This document shows positions 1 through 7,853 of a DNA stretch of 22,210 nt, piece after piece (positions within the stretch are counted from its first letter, which is position 1; the number at the start of each line of letters is the position of its first letter). Under the pieces are notes generated by a model. That model had not been told where the DNA came from. It saw only the letters and a list, made by a program, of their open reading frames with translations, and searched no databases. This DNA comes from Pseudomonadota bacterium (GTDB lineage: Bacteria; Pseudomonadota; Alphaproteobacteria; Rhizobiales; Rhizobiaceae), in the NCBI GenBank assembly GCA_023444445.1, contig JAEXMK010000026.1, positions 1 to 22,210 on the forward strand, read 5' to 3'. A program made the position numbers and the translations under genes.

Positions 1-2
1 CT

Positions 3-94
3 CTAACGTTGCGAATGAGCGAGCGTTAGCTCCCAGCTGATCTCCCCCCTTGTGGGGGAGATGCCCGGCAGGGCAGAGGGGGGTAAAGCCCCAC
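3..94. repeat. palindromic intergenic repeat with short hairpins
   Basis: Three inverted pairs are visible: CTAACG (3-8) with CGTTAG (24-29); CTCCCCC (42-48) with GGGGGAG (54-60), a 7 bp stem with a 5 nt loop; and TGCCC (62-66) with GGGCA (71-75), followed by a G run at 77-83 that could compete for the C run. This resembles the C-rich/G-rich palindromic repeats scattered between rhizobial genes (recalled, not searched). It does not match the two other repeat types in this window, so it is a separate family. Confidence 0.55.
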
Positions 95-99
95 GCCCG

Positions 100-330
100 A
101 TCTGTCTATTATGCTCCAAAACCCCAACAGCTTCATCCCGCCGGCACTGCCGAACGGGGGGATGGTTATCGTGCGTCGGGCGATTGCCCGGCTGCGCCCT
201 GGTTGGGTTTGGTGTGGGTCGGATGCGTTGCGCAGCCGGGTCTTTCACCGTGCCGTATATCGCAAGGGCCGTGCACGGCGCGTTGCGAAATGGTCCCTTC
301 CACGAACGTTGCCAGCGTTCCACCACCAGG
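100..330. ncRNA. structured non-coding stretch, possibly a C4/CI-like antisense RNA relic
   Basis: No ORF here has a convincing start or family match, yet the DNA is rich in structure. There is a perfect 11 bp inverted repeat, CCCGGCTGCGC (187-197) with GCGCAGCCGGG (230-240), and a 12-base palindrome GCCGTGCACGGC (268-279) flanked by CGCAA (261-265) and TTGCG (282-286). The minus strand around 130-156 would translate to VRQCRRDEA. I recall that peptide string from spurious short ORFs over the immunity-RNA regions of P4/P1-type phages (C4 or CI antisense RNA). That link is memory-based, and strand and boundaries are not determined. From 331 to 433 I see nothing recognisable. Confidence 0.25.
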
Positions 331-433
331 ACCGTCCTTCGGTTTCCGCCACGTCTGGCTTCCACCCGGCAGGACTGGTGAAAGGATAACAAGGCCGGTG
401 ACCCCGGGGAAAAGCGGGGAAGAAATTTTTGCG

Positions 434-967
434 TCAGTCGTCTTTCCGGGTGACGTGGCGGTGGATTGCGGCGATGTCCTGGCGCAGTGCCGCCAGTTCG
501 GCGAGCACTTTGACATCGATCTTTTCGTGCAGCGAAAGAACCTCGAGCTCGGCCTTGAGGTTCACCTCATAATCCTTGGTGGCTTCGAAACGGTCGCGGG
601 CCGCCTGGCGGTTCTGCGACATCATGATGATCGGCGCCTGGATGGCGGCCAGCATGGAGAGCAGCAGGTTGAGGAAAATGAACGGATAGGGGTCGAAGGC
701 GCGGGTGGTCAGAACGATTGTGTTGATGATGGCCCAGAAGATCAGGAAAAAGCAGAAGCTGAGGATGAACCCCCAGGAACCGCCGATCTTGGCGATATTA
801 TCCGCCAGCCTGTCACCGACACTGGCGCCGGCGGAAAATTCCGCATTGGTGTCGCTCGAAACCAGCTTTTTCTGGTGCGACAGTTCCAGGATACGCCGCT
901 CCACCTCGCCGATTTCGCGGGAGGAACGTTTGAAATGCGACGTGATGTAGTCGGAGGTATCTGACAC
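434..967 (-). CDS. DUF1003 family inner-membrane protein
   Basis: The 177-residue protein has the DUF1003 layout. A short polar N-terminus (about 1-55) leads to the family motif region GDRLADNIAKIGGSWGFI (about 51-68). Two hydrophobic segments follow (about 65-87 and 94-115), then a charged, helical C-terminal tail (about 118-177) likely to form a coiled coil. The family is widespread and its biochemical role is unknown; the Mycobacterium/alphaproteobacterial members are described only as membrane proteins. The start is GTG at 965-967 with GGAG seven bases upstream. It lies 113 bp downstream of the phosphoglycerol transferase on the same strand, so co-transcription is possible but not shown. 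Confidence 0.85.
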   Translation of the reverse strand: MSDTSDYITSHFKRSSREIGEVERRILELSHQKKLVSSDTNAEFSAGASVGDRLADNIAKIGGSWGFILSFCFFLIFWAIINTIVLTTRAFDPYPFIFLNLLLSMLAAIQAPIIMMSQNRQAARDRFEATKDYEVNLKAELEVLSLHEKIDVKVLAELAALRQDIAAIHRHVTRKDD

Positions 968-1080
968 GGTGTGTCTCCGGTTCTGATGAGGTGCCTGTGC
1001 GTTTCCCGAGATAAACCCGCATGGCGGCGGAATTCAAACATTTTCCGTCACCGTGCGGTTCAGGCGTCTCCATCAGGCCG

Positions 1081-2598
1081 TCACACGGCCGGCGTACCCT
1101 CATGCAGCCAGTTGAAGCCGGGGAAGAAACGCTCGCGGCCATATTGTGCGCCGAACATCATGTCGAATTGCAGCAGCCGGTAATCGCGCACCACGTCTGG
1201 AACGGCGTTCGGTGCGATCGACCAGTCGGGCAGGGCCTTGCCATCGGTTGCCACCAGCATGTGCCGGTCGATGACGGAGAAGGCCTGCTGAACCTCCCCA
1301 AGCGTGCCGGTGTAGAAGGGATCGGAGAAACCTGCGGTCTTCAGCACGTGATAGGGCAGAAGCGCCGGGCTGATGGTGCCGATATTCTTGCGCACGCCCT
1401 TCTTCGACGACCAGACGACGAGCGGCGTCTCGTGTTCCTTCTTCATTACTTCCAGAGGCGCGCGGCGGCTGGCGACCATGCCCGGCATGTAACCGCTTTC
1501 CACAAAGGCCTGGCCAAGCGGCGGCAGGTGGTCACCGAAAAGGACGATGATGGTTTCGCGGTCGCGCTTCTTTGCCCAGCGCATCAGCTTCAGCAGCGCT
1601 TCATCGGCTTCCACGACACCCTGCGAATAGGTGGCGAGCGCCTCCGAAGCCGAGGTGGAAAGACCACCTGTTACACCGATGGTGTTTTCAGCATAACGGT
1701 TCGTTTCGTAAGGGCCATGTCCCTGCAGGGTGACGGCAAAAAGGAAGAGCGGGTTCTTTGCCGTATCCGTGGTCGCCATGATTTCGTCCATCAGCGCGTC
1801 GTCGGAGGCGAAGTTGCCGCGTTTTTCCATGGCCGGCAGCGTCTCTTCGGAGCGGAATTCCTCAAAGCCGAAGTTTTTGTAGACCTGCTTGCGGTTCCAG
1901 AACCATTCCTGGAACGGATGCATGGCAATGGCGGAATAACCTTCGCCACGGAAGAAGCTGGCAAGTGAAGGCACCGGACGGCGGATATATTGCTGATAGG
2001 GAATGCTGCCATAGGGCAGGAAGGCGTTGGAAAAACCGGTCAGCGCCTCAAATTCCACATTGGCCGTCATGCCGCCGAACTCGGGGGAAAACACATTGCC
2101 GGACTGCTTGGCGCGGATCGTCGGCATGGGGTCGGCCGACAGCTCGACGTTTTCAAGCCGGGTCGGATCCCACAGCGATTCGCTCATCAGCATGATGATA
2201 TCGGGGTAATCGCCCTTATTGGCGGCAAAGGAGGCGGGTTTCGAGGTGAGATCGGCGATGCTGCTATCGCCGTAACCCTCGGGCGCCGAGACATTGGCCA
2301 TGGGAATGTTGAAGGCGAAGGCCATCAGGAAACCGTTATGGCGGTAATTTTCCTGCTGGTCCCACATCATGGGAATGATGTTGAGGCGATCACGCACCCA
2401 GGAATAATGCGAATAGTCCATCAGCGAGGCGAGACCGGCAAGAAGCGGCAGCGTGAGCATGAGACCCGCGGCGCGCTCGCGCCAGCTCAAGCCCGGCGAA
2501 TGGCGGCGCGCCAGCAGCCAGAGCGCCACAAGGGCGGCGATGGCGCCGCAGAGGCCGAGACCCACAAGCGCAGCCGTCAATGGTTGCGCCTTCAGCAT
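1081..2598 (-). CDS. LTA synthase/OpgB-like phosphoglycerol transferase, 3' part (two TM helices plus sulfatase-fold catalytic domain)
   Basis: Read from ATG 2598 this is 505 residues. Two membrane helices (about 8-30 and 43-60) precede an extracytoplasmic alkaline-phosphatase/sulfatase domain. Visible metal or catalytic positions match the LtaS/OpgB group: E140 in LMSESLWD, T178 in GGMTANVEFE as the likely nucleophile, HGPY, and DH in LFGDHLPP. Family members transfer phosphoglycerol from phosphatidylglycerol to periplasmic glucans or polymers; in rhizobia, cyclic beta-glucans are a known acceptor (CgmB-type enzymes), so that is a plausible but unproven role. The three missing N-terminal helices are encoded just upstream in another frame (2592-3020). 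The ATG overlaps the upstream stop (ATGCTGA), so this could be a translationally coupled second gene, a real frameshift mutation or a sequencing error. Confidence 0.8.
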   Translation of the reverse strand: MLKAQPLTAALVGLGLCGAIAALVALWLLARRHSPGLSWRERAAGLMLTLPLLAGLASLMDYSHYSWVRDRLNIIPMMWDQQENYRHNGFLMAFAFNIPMANVSAPEGYGDSSIADLTSKPASFAANKGDYPDIIMLMSESLWDPTRLENVELSADPMPTIRAKQSGNVFSPEFGGMTANVEFEALTGFSNAFLPYGSIPYQQYIRRPVPSLASFFRGEGYSAIAMHPFQEWFWNRKQVYKNFGFEEFRSEETLPAMEKRGNFASDDALMDEIMATTDTAKNPLFLFAVTLQGHGPYETNRYAENTIGVTGGLSTSASEALATYSQGVVEADEALLKLMRWAKKRDRETIIVLFGDHLPPLGQAFVESGYMPGMVASRRAPLEVMKKEHETPLVVWSSKKGVRKNIGTISPALLPYHVLKTAGFSDPFYTGTLGEVQQAFSVIDRHMLVATDGKALPDWSIAPNAVPDVVRDYRLLQFDMMFGAQYGRERFFPGFNWLHEGTPAV

Positions 2599-3020
2599 GG
2601 TGGGAGAAGCTCGAGAATCTGGCGGCCGAACAGCAGATCGGAAGGGTAAAGCGGATCGGAGAGATAGGTCTGTTTTTGCGCAGAAATAAGCCCCGCCAGC
2701 GCACACAGCGGCGCAATTGCGATCAGCGACAGGTACCGTCGGCCAAGCATGGCATCCAGCGCCACGAGAAGGGCGAGCATGGCCGCGATGGTGGTCACGC
2801 CCGGGCGAGCGGGGGAGGTGAGGAAGGCGCCCACATCATGGAGCGAACCACGGGCGATCCATTCCAGCGAAACGACGAGCACGATGGACGCGAGCGTGAG
2901 ATTGGCAAGCGTATGGGCCGTGCCCGAAAGCTTCGAAAGGCCCCTTTTTGCTACAGGCGAAAAGACAAAACCAGCCTTTTCGGAAGCCGTTGTTTTTGGC
3001 GCCGAATGTTTCAAACCCAT
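2592..3020 (-). CDS. LTA synthase/OpgB-like protein, 5' part (three TM helices)
   Basis: The 142-residue product has a polar N-terminus and three hydrophobic segments (about 39-59, 75-92 and 96-114). It then has the stretch SDPLYPSDLLFGRQILELLP, which is typical of the linker between the third and fourth helices in LtaS-like proteins. The reading ends at TGA 2594-2592, while the rest of the protein continues in a different frame. Adding one base at about 2599, or a -1 shift, gives ...LELLP-T-MLKAQPL..., a continuous protein of roughly 648 residues with five helices plus the catalytic domain, the normal architecture. The ATG at 3018-3020 has CGGAG a few bases upstream. A PhoB-like box lies about 58 bp upstream. 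Confidence 0.75.
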   Translation of the reverse strand: MGLKHSAPKTTASEKAGFVFSPVAKRGLSKLSGTAHTLANLTLASIVLVVSLEWIARGSLHDVGAFLTSPARPGVTTIAAMLALLVALDAMLGRRYLSLIAIAPLCALAGLISAQKQTYLSDPLYPSDLLFGRQILELLPPC

Positions 3021-3077
3021 ACTCCGGTATTTCAGGCGGCAGCGCCGATCCGGGGAGGTGAATCGGGTGTCGCAAAA

Positions 3078-3099
3078 GTGTCATGTAACTGTCACATAA
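3078..3099 (+). promoter_or_regulatory. PhoB-like box (direct repeat)
   Basis: GTGTCAT (3078-3084), GTAA, then CTGTCAC (3089-3095) and ATAA form two heptamers repeated with an 11 bp period. This is the arrangement of the PHO box (CTGTCAT-N4-CTGTCAT). It lies in the 214 bp divergent space between the phosphoglycerol transferase (start 3020, -) and nadE (start 3235/3241, +). The box reads in the + orientation, which would favour a promoter toward nadE, although it is closer to the minus-strand gene. The target is not certain. Confidence 0.5.
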
Positions 3100-3234
3100 G
3101 CGCGATGAATGCGACATGAACTTCGCTGACTCTGGCGGGCGTGGTGATAACCTTCGTGTGAACGGGTATACCGGTCTTTGAGCCGCTGCGGTTGCAATTG
3201 CTGCGTTGCGGAGCGGCCACGGGCGCGGTATTGA

Positions 3235-4920
3235 ATGGGCATGAGCGACAGACACGATATCAAGAACCATCTCCGGATTGCCGTCGGGCAGTTCAATCCG
3301 ACTGTTGGCGACGTGGCGGGCAACCTCGCCAGGGCGCGTGAGGCGCGGGCCGATGCGGCGACGCAGGGCGCCGACCTGCTGCTTCTGACCGAACTGTTCA
3401 TTTCAGGGTATCCGCCTGAGGATCTGGTGCTGAAGCCGGCTTTTCTGAAAGCATGCCTGAAAGCGGTGGAAGAACTGGCGGCAGAAACGGCCGATGGTGG
3501 GCCAGGTGTCGTCATTGGCTTTCCGCGCCAGGGCGAGACGGGCCTGCACAATTCGGTGGCGCTGCTGGATGGCGGCAAGATCATTGCGCTGCGCGACAAG
3601 ATCGACCTGCCAAATTACGGCGAGTTCGACGAAAAACGTGTTTTCGCCGAAGGATCGATTTCCGGTCCCTATAATTTCCGTGGTGTGCGGATCGGCATTC
3701 CGATCTGCGAGGAAATCTGGAACGACATGGGCGTTTGCGAGACTCTGGCCGAAAGCGGGGCGGAAATCCTGCTGGTGCCGAATGGGTCGCCCTATTATCG
3801 CGGCAAACTGGATGTGCGCCATCAGGTGGCACTCCGGCAAGTCATCGAAAGCGGTCTTCCGCTGGTTTTCGCCAATCAGCTGGGTGGGCAGGACGAGCTG
3901 GTATTCGACGGTGCGAGTTTTGCCTTCAATGCGGACAAGACGCTCGCCTTCCAGATGAGCCAGTTCGAGGCCACGCTTGCCGTTACCGACTGGAAACGTA
4001 CCGCGGACGGCTGGCGCTGCGAGAGCGGTCCCTTCTCCAAGATTCCCGAAGGCGAGGAGGCGGATTACCGCGCCTGCATGCTGGGCTTTCGCGACTATGT
4101 TAACAAGAACGGTTTCAAGAGCGTGGTTCTTGGCCTTTCCGGCGGTATCGATTCGGCGATCTGCGCTGCCCTTGCCGTCGATGCGCTGGGCGAGGAGCGG
4201 GTGCGCTGCATCATGCTGCCTTACCGCTATACCTCGGAAGAATCGCTGAAGGACGCCGCCGATTGCGCCAAGGCGCTCGGTTGCCGTTACGATATCGTGC
4301 CGATCGTCGAGCCGGTGGAAGGTTTCCTCTCCGCGCTGTCCGAACTTTTCGAGGGCACCGAAGAGGGCATCACCGAGGAAAACCTGCAGAGCCGCACGCG
4401 CGGCACCATTTTGATGGCCGTTTCGAACAAGTTCGGCTCAATGGTGGTGACGACGGGTAACAAGTCGGAAATGTCGGTGGGTTACGCGACGCTTTATGGC
4501 GACATGAATGGTGGTTTCAACCCCATCAAGGACCTCTACAAGATGCAGGTCTATGCCATTTCCGCCTGGCGCAACACCCATGTGCCGCCGGGCGCGCTGG
4601 GCCCTTCCGGCGAAGTGATCCCCGCTAACATCATCGCCAAGGCGCCATCGGCCGAATTGCGCCCCAACCAGACCGACCAGGATTCGCTGCCACCCTATCC
4701 GGTGCTGGACGATATTCTCGAATGCCTTGTCGAGAAGGAAATGTCGGTCGAGGAAATTCTGGCGCGCGGCCATGATTTGGCGACCGTGCATCGGGTGGAG
4801 CATCTGCTCTACCTCGCCGAATACAAGCGCCGGCAATCTGCTCCGGGTGTTAAGATCACCAAGAAGAATTTTGGGCGTGACCGGCGTTATCCGATCACCA
4901 ACCGGTTCCGGGATCGGTGA
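3235..4920 (+). CDS. nadE: glutamine-dependent NAD+ synthetase
   Basis: The 561-residue enzyme completes NAD+ synthesis by amidating deamido-NAD+ with ammonia from glutamine. The N-terminal nitrilase-type glutaminase domain (about 13-270) shows the Glu-Lys-Cys triad: E53 in LLLTELFISGYPPEDL, K122 in LRDKIDLPNYGEF and C158 in IPICEEIW. The C-terminal synthetase domain (about 280-555) has the pyrophosphate-binding motif SGGIDS starting at S302, and later the NAD-synthetase stretch TTGNKSEMSVGYATLYGDMNGG. Length fits this long two-domain class. Two ATGs compete (3235 and 3241) and neither has a strong Shine-Dalgarno; 3241 (MSDRHD...) may be the true start. The gene stands alone, transcribed away from the phosphoglycerol transferase. 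Confidence 0.95.
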   Translation: MGMSDRHDIKNHLRIAVGQFNPTVGDVAGNLARAREARADAATQGADLLLLTELFISGYPPEDLVLKPAFLKACLKAVEELAAETADGGPGVVIGFPRQGETGLHNSVALLDGGKIIALRDKIDLPNYGEFDEKRVFAEGSISGPYNFRGVRIGIPICEEIWNDMGVCETLAESGAEILLVPNGSPYYRGKLDVRHQVALRQVIESGLPLVFANQLGGQDELVFDGASFAFNADKTLAFQMSQFEATLAVTDWKRTADGWRCESGPFSKIPEGEEADYRACMLGFRDYVNKNGFKSVVLGLSGGIDSAICAALAVDALGEERVRCIMLPYRYTSEESLKDAADCAKALGCRYDIVPIVEPVEGFLSALSELFEGTEEGITEENLQSRTRGTILMAVSNKFGSMVVTTGNKSEMSVGYATLYGDMNGGFNPIKDLYKMQVYAISAWRNTHVPPGALGPSGEVIPANIIAKAPSAELRPNQTDQDSLPPYPVLDDILECLVEKEMSVEEILARGHDLATVHRVEHLLYLAEYKRRQSAPGVKITKKNFGRDRRYPITNRFRDR

Positions 4921-4999
4921 ATAAGGCGGTTTCCGGAAGGCGCGTTTGAGGCAGGTCCTGCGTCATCGAGGTTGATTGCCTGTGAGACGGTGCGGCATA

Positions 5000-5123
5000 T
5001 TTCTTCTCCCCGCCGGGGAGAAGGTGGCCCGAAGGGTCGGATGAGGGGGCAAGCTTTCCGAATATATCGACCGTCGCCCCCTCATCCCGCCGCCGCGGAC
5101 TTCTCCCCGGCGGGGAGAAGAAA
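5000..5123. repeat. long palindromic repeat, copy 1 (type A)
   Basis: The arms at 5000-5022 and 5101-5123 are exact reverse complements over 23 bases, and each arm is itself a smaller palindrome around CTCCCCGCCGGGGAG. An inner pair, GATGAGGGGGC (5040-5050) and GCCCCCTCATC (5076-5086), extends the structure. It lies between the convergent 3' ends of nadE and the VOC gene. A second copy with near-identical arms is at 7702-7824. Confidence 0.85.
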
Positions 5124-5194
5124 CAAGGCGCAAGCGCTCGATCCACAATGGGGCTAGATGAATGGCGCGGAAAACTCCGCGCCATTCGCTCGTT

Positions 5195-5572
5195 TTAAAT
5201 AACCTGCCCTACATCGATACGATTGCCATCGGGGTCTTCAAACACAAAGGCCCTCAGACCATAATCCTTGTCCTGCAGCCTCTTGATAATGCGCAGCCCA
5301 TGGCTTTCGCAAATCGCGTGCAGCGCATCGACATCGCTCACCATCATATGCGCCACGTTGAAGGGCGCTGCCTTATGGGCCGGCTGCAATGTCAGATGCA
5401 GCTCGGCATTGCCCTGTTTCAGGATCATGAAGCCGACGGGGTTGCCGTTTTCGAAGGTCTTTTCGAAACCGAGCACGCCCACATAAAAATCATGGGCCTT
5501 TTCGATGTTTTTGACAGGAAGCATTGCGGCGATCCGGCCGAACCGGATGCCGTGATCGGCGATGGTATTCAT
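5195..5572 (-). CDS. VOC superfamily (glyoxalase/bleomycin-resistance-type) protein
   Basis: The 125-residue protein has the two beta-alpha-beta-beta-beta modules of the vicinal-oxygen-chelate fold. The first module covers LPVKNIEKAHDFYVGVLGFEKTF through GNAELHLTLQ (about 15-65). The second covers VAHMMVSDVDALHAICESHG through the closing FEDPDGNRIDVGQ (about 72-125). The last motif carries Asp where many members have a metal-binding Glu, so the metal site and activity cannot be assigned; dioxygenase, resistance or binding roles are all possible. The start is ATG 5570-5572 with GAGG upstream. It is divergent from the TolB-like gene and convergent with nadE. Confidence 0.8.
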   Translation of the reverse strand: MNTIADHGIRFGRIAAMLPVKNIEKAHDFYVGVLGFEKTFENGNPVGFMILKQGNAELHLTLQPAHKAAPFNVAHMMVSDVDALHAICESHGLRIIKRLQDKDYGLRAFVFEDPDGNRIDVGQVI

Positions 5573-5762
5573 CGCGGAACCTCGGATCTGGGAGAAACGG
5601 GGGGGGTCACGGGCGGTGCCGTAACGCTGGCGTTTTTTCCGATTTGAATTTGCAGGACGGTGCCTGCGGCCATAGGATCATAATCACGGCGGTGGTTAAA
5701 GCAAACGGAATGTGCGCGCGTGCCAACGGTCCGAGCCAGACTTTTAAAGCCCGGGAGGCAGA

Positions 5763-6593
5763 ATGCGCAGCTCCATCGAAATCTTCAACATCCGCACCCG
5801 CCAGATGCGGATTGTGTGGCAGACGCCTGACCTGTTTGAGGCACCGAACTGGTCGCCGGATGGCAAATATCTGCTGCTGAATAGCGAGGGTCTGCTTTAT
5901 CGCCTGCCTCTTACCGGTGACGCGTCGCCGGAGAAGGTCGATACCGGCTTTGCCACGCTCTGCAACAATGACCACGGCATTTCGCCTGACGGTTCGCTTT
6001 ATGCCATTTCCGACAAGGTGGAATTCGGCAAGAGCGCCATCTATCTCCTGTCCGCGGCAGGCGGCGCGCCGCAGCTGATGACGAAGAACCTTCCTTCCTA
6101 CTGGCACGGCTGGTCGCCGGATGGGAAGAGCTTTGCCTATTGCGGCATTCGTGCTCAGGTTTTCGATATTTACTCCATGGACATAGACAGCGGCGTTGAG
6201 ACACGCCTTACCCATGGTGAAGGCCGCAATGACGGGCCGGATTATTCGCCTGACGGTGCGTGGATCTATTTCAATTCCAGCCGTACCGGGTTGATGCAGA
6301 TCTGGCGGGTGCGGGTGGATGGTTCCGCCGTCGAGCGTATAACCGACAGCCCCTATGGCGACTGGTTTCCGCACCCGTCTCCGAAGGGTGATAAGGTGGT
6401 ATTCGTTTCTTATGACGCCGACGTCTTCGACCATCCGCGCGACCTTGATGTGCGGGTGCGGCTGATGGATATGGATAGCGGCAATGTCGAAACGCTTTTC
6501 GAGTTGTTTGGCGGGCAGGGCACGATGAACTCTCCCAACTGGTCACCTGATGGCGACGAGTTCGCTTATGTCAGATATTTCCCGGTGGAATGA
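5763..6593 (+). CDS. TolB-like six-repeat beta-propeller protein (PD40/WD40-like), apparently cytoplasmic
   Basis: The 276-residue protein has six repeats of the PD40 type, each centred on SPDG or a close variant: NWSPDGKYLLLN, GISPDGSLYAIS, GWSPDGKSFAYC, DYSPDGAWIYFN, HPSPKGDKVVFVS and NWSPDGDEFAYV. Their even spacing along the chain suggests a complete six-bladed propeller. Unlike TolB it has no signal peptide and no N-terminal partner-binding domain, so a periplasmic Tol role is unlikely. Oligogalacturonate-lyase-type and peptidase-linked propellers are alternative relatives, but no catalytic motif is visible. The start ATG 5763 has a clear GGGAGG at 5753-5758. No operon partner is seen. 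Confidence 0.75.
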   Translation: MRSSIEIFNIRTRQMRIVWQTPDLFEAPNWSPDGKYLLLNSEGLLYRLPLTGDASPEKVDTGFATLCNNDHGISPDGSLYAISDKVEFGKSAIYLLSAAGGAPQLMTKNLPSYWHGWSPDGKSFAYCGIRAQVFDIYSMDIDSGVETRLTHGEGRNDGPDYSPDGAWIYFNSSRTGLMQIWRVRVDGSAVERITDSPYGDWFPHPSPKGDKVVFVSYDADVFDHPRDLDVRVRLMDMDSGNVETLFELFGGQGTMNSPNWSPDGDEFAYVRYFPVE

Positions 6594-6679
6594 TGAAGGC
6601 AGGGTGTGGCAGGCCACATTGCCGCACCATCTGCACGCCACTTGTGTTCTCAAGCTTTTTTGCCCATAGCTTCACCCGT

Positions 6680-6831
6680 CAGGTGCCCGCCCTTTGGCGG
6701 GAGAATCGGGAATCCGGTGAAAAACCGGAACGTGCCCAACGCTGTGAGGCGGATGCTCTGTTTCTCATGCCACTGAAGCAATTCGGGAAGGCGAAACGGG
6801 GCGGATGAAGCTTAGTCAGAAGACCGGCCTG
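6680..6831 (+). promoter_or_regulatory. cobalamin (adenosylcobalamin) riboswitch
   Basis: The conserved blocks of the class occur in order. GGTGCCC is at 6682-6688 and GGGAATCCGGTG at 6708-6719, with AAAACCGGAACGTGCCC following. CAACGCTGT comes next, then the B12-box region GCCACTG...GGGAAGGC (6769-6791). GATGA is followed by AGTCAGAAGACCGGCCT, closing at about 6831. It lies 111 bp upstream of the bluB start and fills most of the 349 bp gap after the TolB-like gene. Established knowledge is that such elements reduce expression of B12-synthesis genes when coenzyme B12 is plentiful. From 6832 to 6942 is the likely expression platform; I did not resolve a single clear terminator or anti-SD hairpin. 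Confidence 0.95.
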
Positions 6832-6939
6832 GCAGGATGGACCGAACCGCGCGGACGGCGGCAGGTCGCTGGAAAAGCGAGTCGTCGCTGCAAACCTCCC
6901 ATGGTTTCGGCACCGGCTCGCCCGCATTGTTAGGGATAA

Positions 6940-7659
<720 letters not shown>

Positions 7660-7701
7660 GCAGATAAAAGTTTTGCGAGGAAGCCGGAGCGTTGCCGCTT
7701 G

Positions 7702-7824
7702 TTTCTTCTCCCCGCCGGGGAGAAGGTGGCCCGAAGGGTTGGATGAGGGGTAACGGTAGAGATTTACGGAGAGCTTGCCCCCTCATCCCGCTGCCGCGGA
7801 CTTCTCCCCGCCGGGGAGAGGAAA
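7702..7824. repeat. long palindromic repeat, copy 2 (type A)
   Basis: The left arm (7702-7724) is identical to the left arm of copy 1 at 5000-5022. The right arm (7802-7824) is its reverse complement with a single mismatch. The next 20-odd bases (GTGGCCCGAAGGGT) and the inner CCCCCTCATCCCG block are shared with copy 1, while the centre differs. It lies between the convergent ends of bluB and the DUF2865 gene. Confidence 0.85.
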
Positions 7825-7853
7825 TACGCCTCGCGCGCTCGCTCACGACGTAG

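Noticed and set aside
50..964. 304-residue open frame on the + strand
   Set aside because: It runs through the repeat and non-coding DNA and then lies antisense to the DUF1003 gene; its composition (Gly/Arg/Asp-rich) has no domain character.
2592..2610. Programmed -1 ribosomal frameshift in the phosphoglycerol transferase
   Set aside because: The sequence CTTCTCCCACC is not a classical X-XXY-YYZ slippery site and I saw no clear downstream stimulatory structure; mutation, error or coupling is more likely.
3114..3179. 21-residue leader-like ORF upstream of nadE
   Set aside because: No Shine-Dalgarno and no regulatory pattern such as a run of one codon or an attenuator hairpin.
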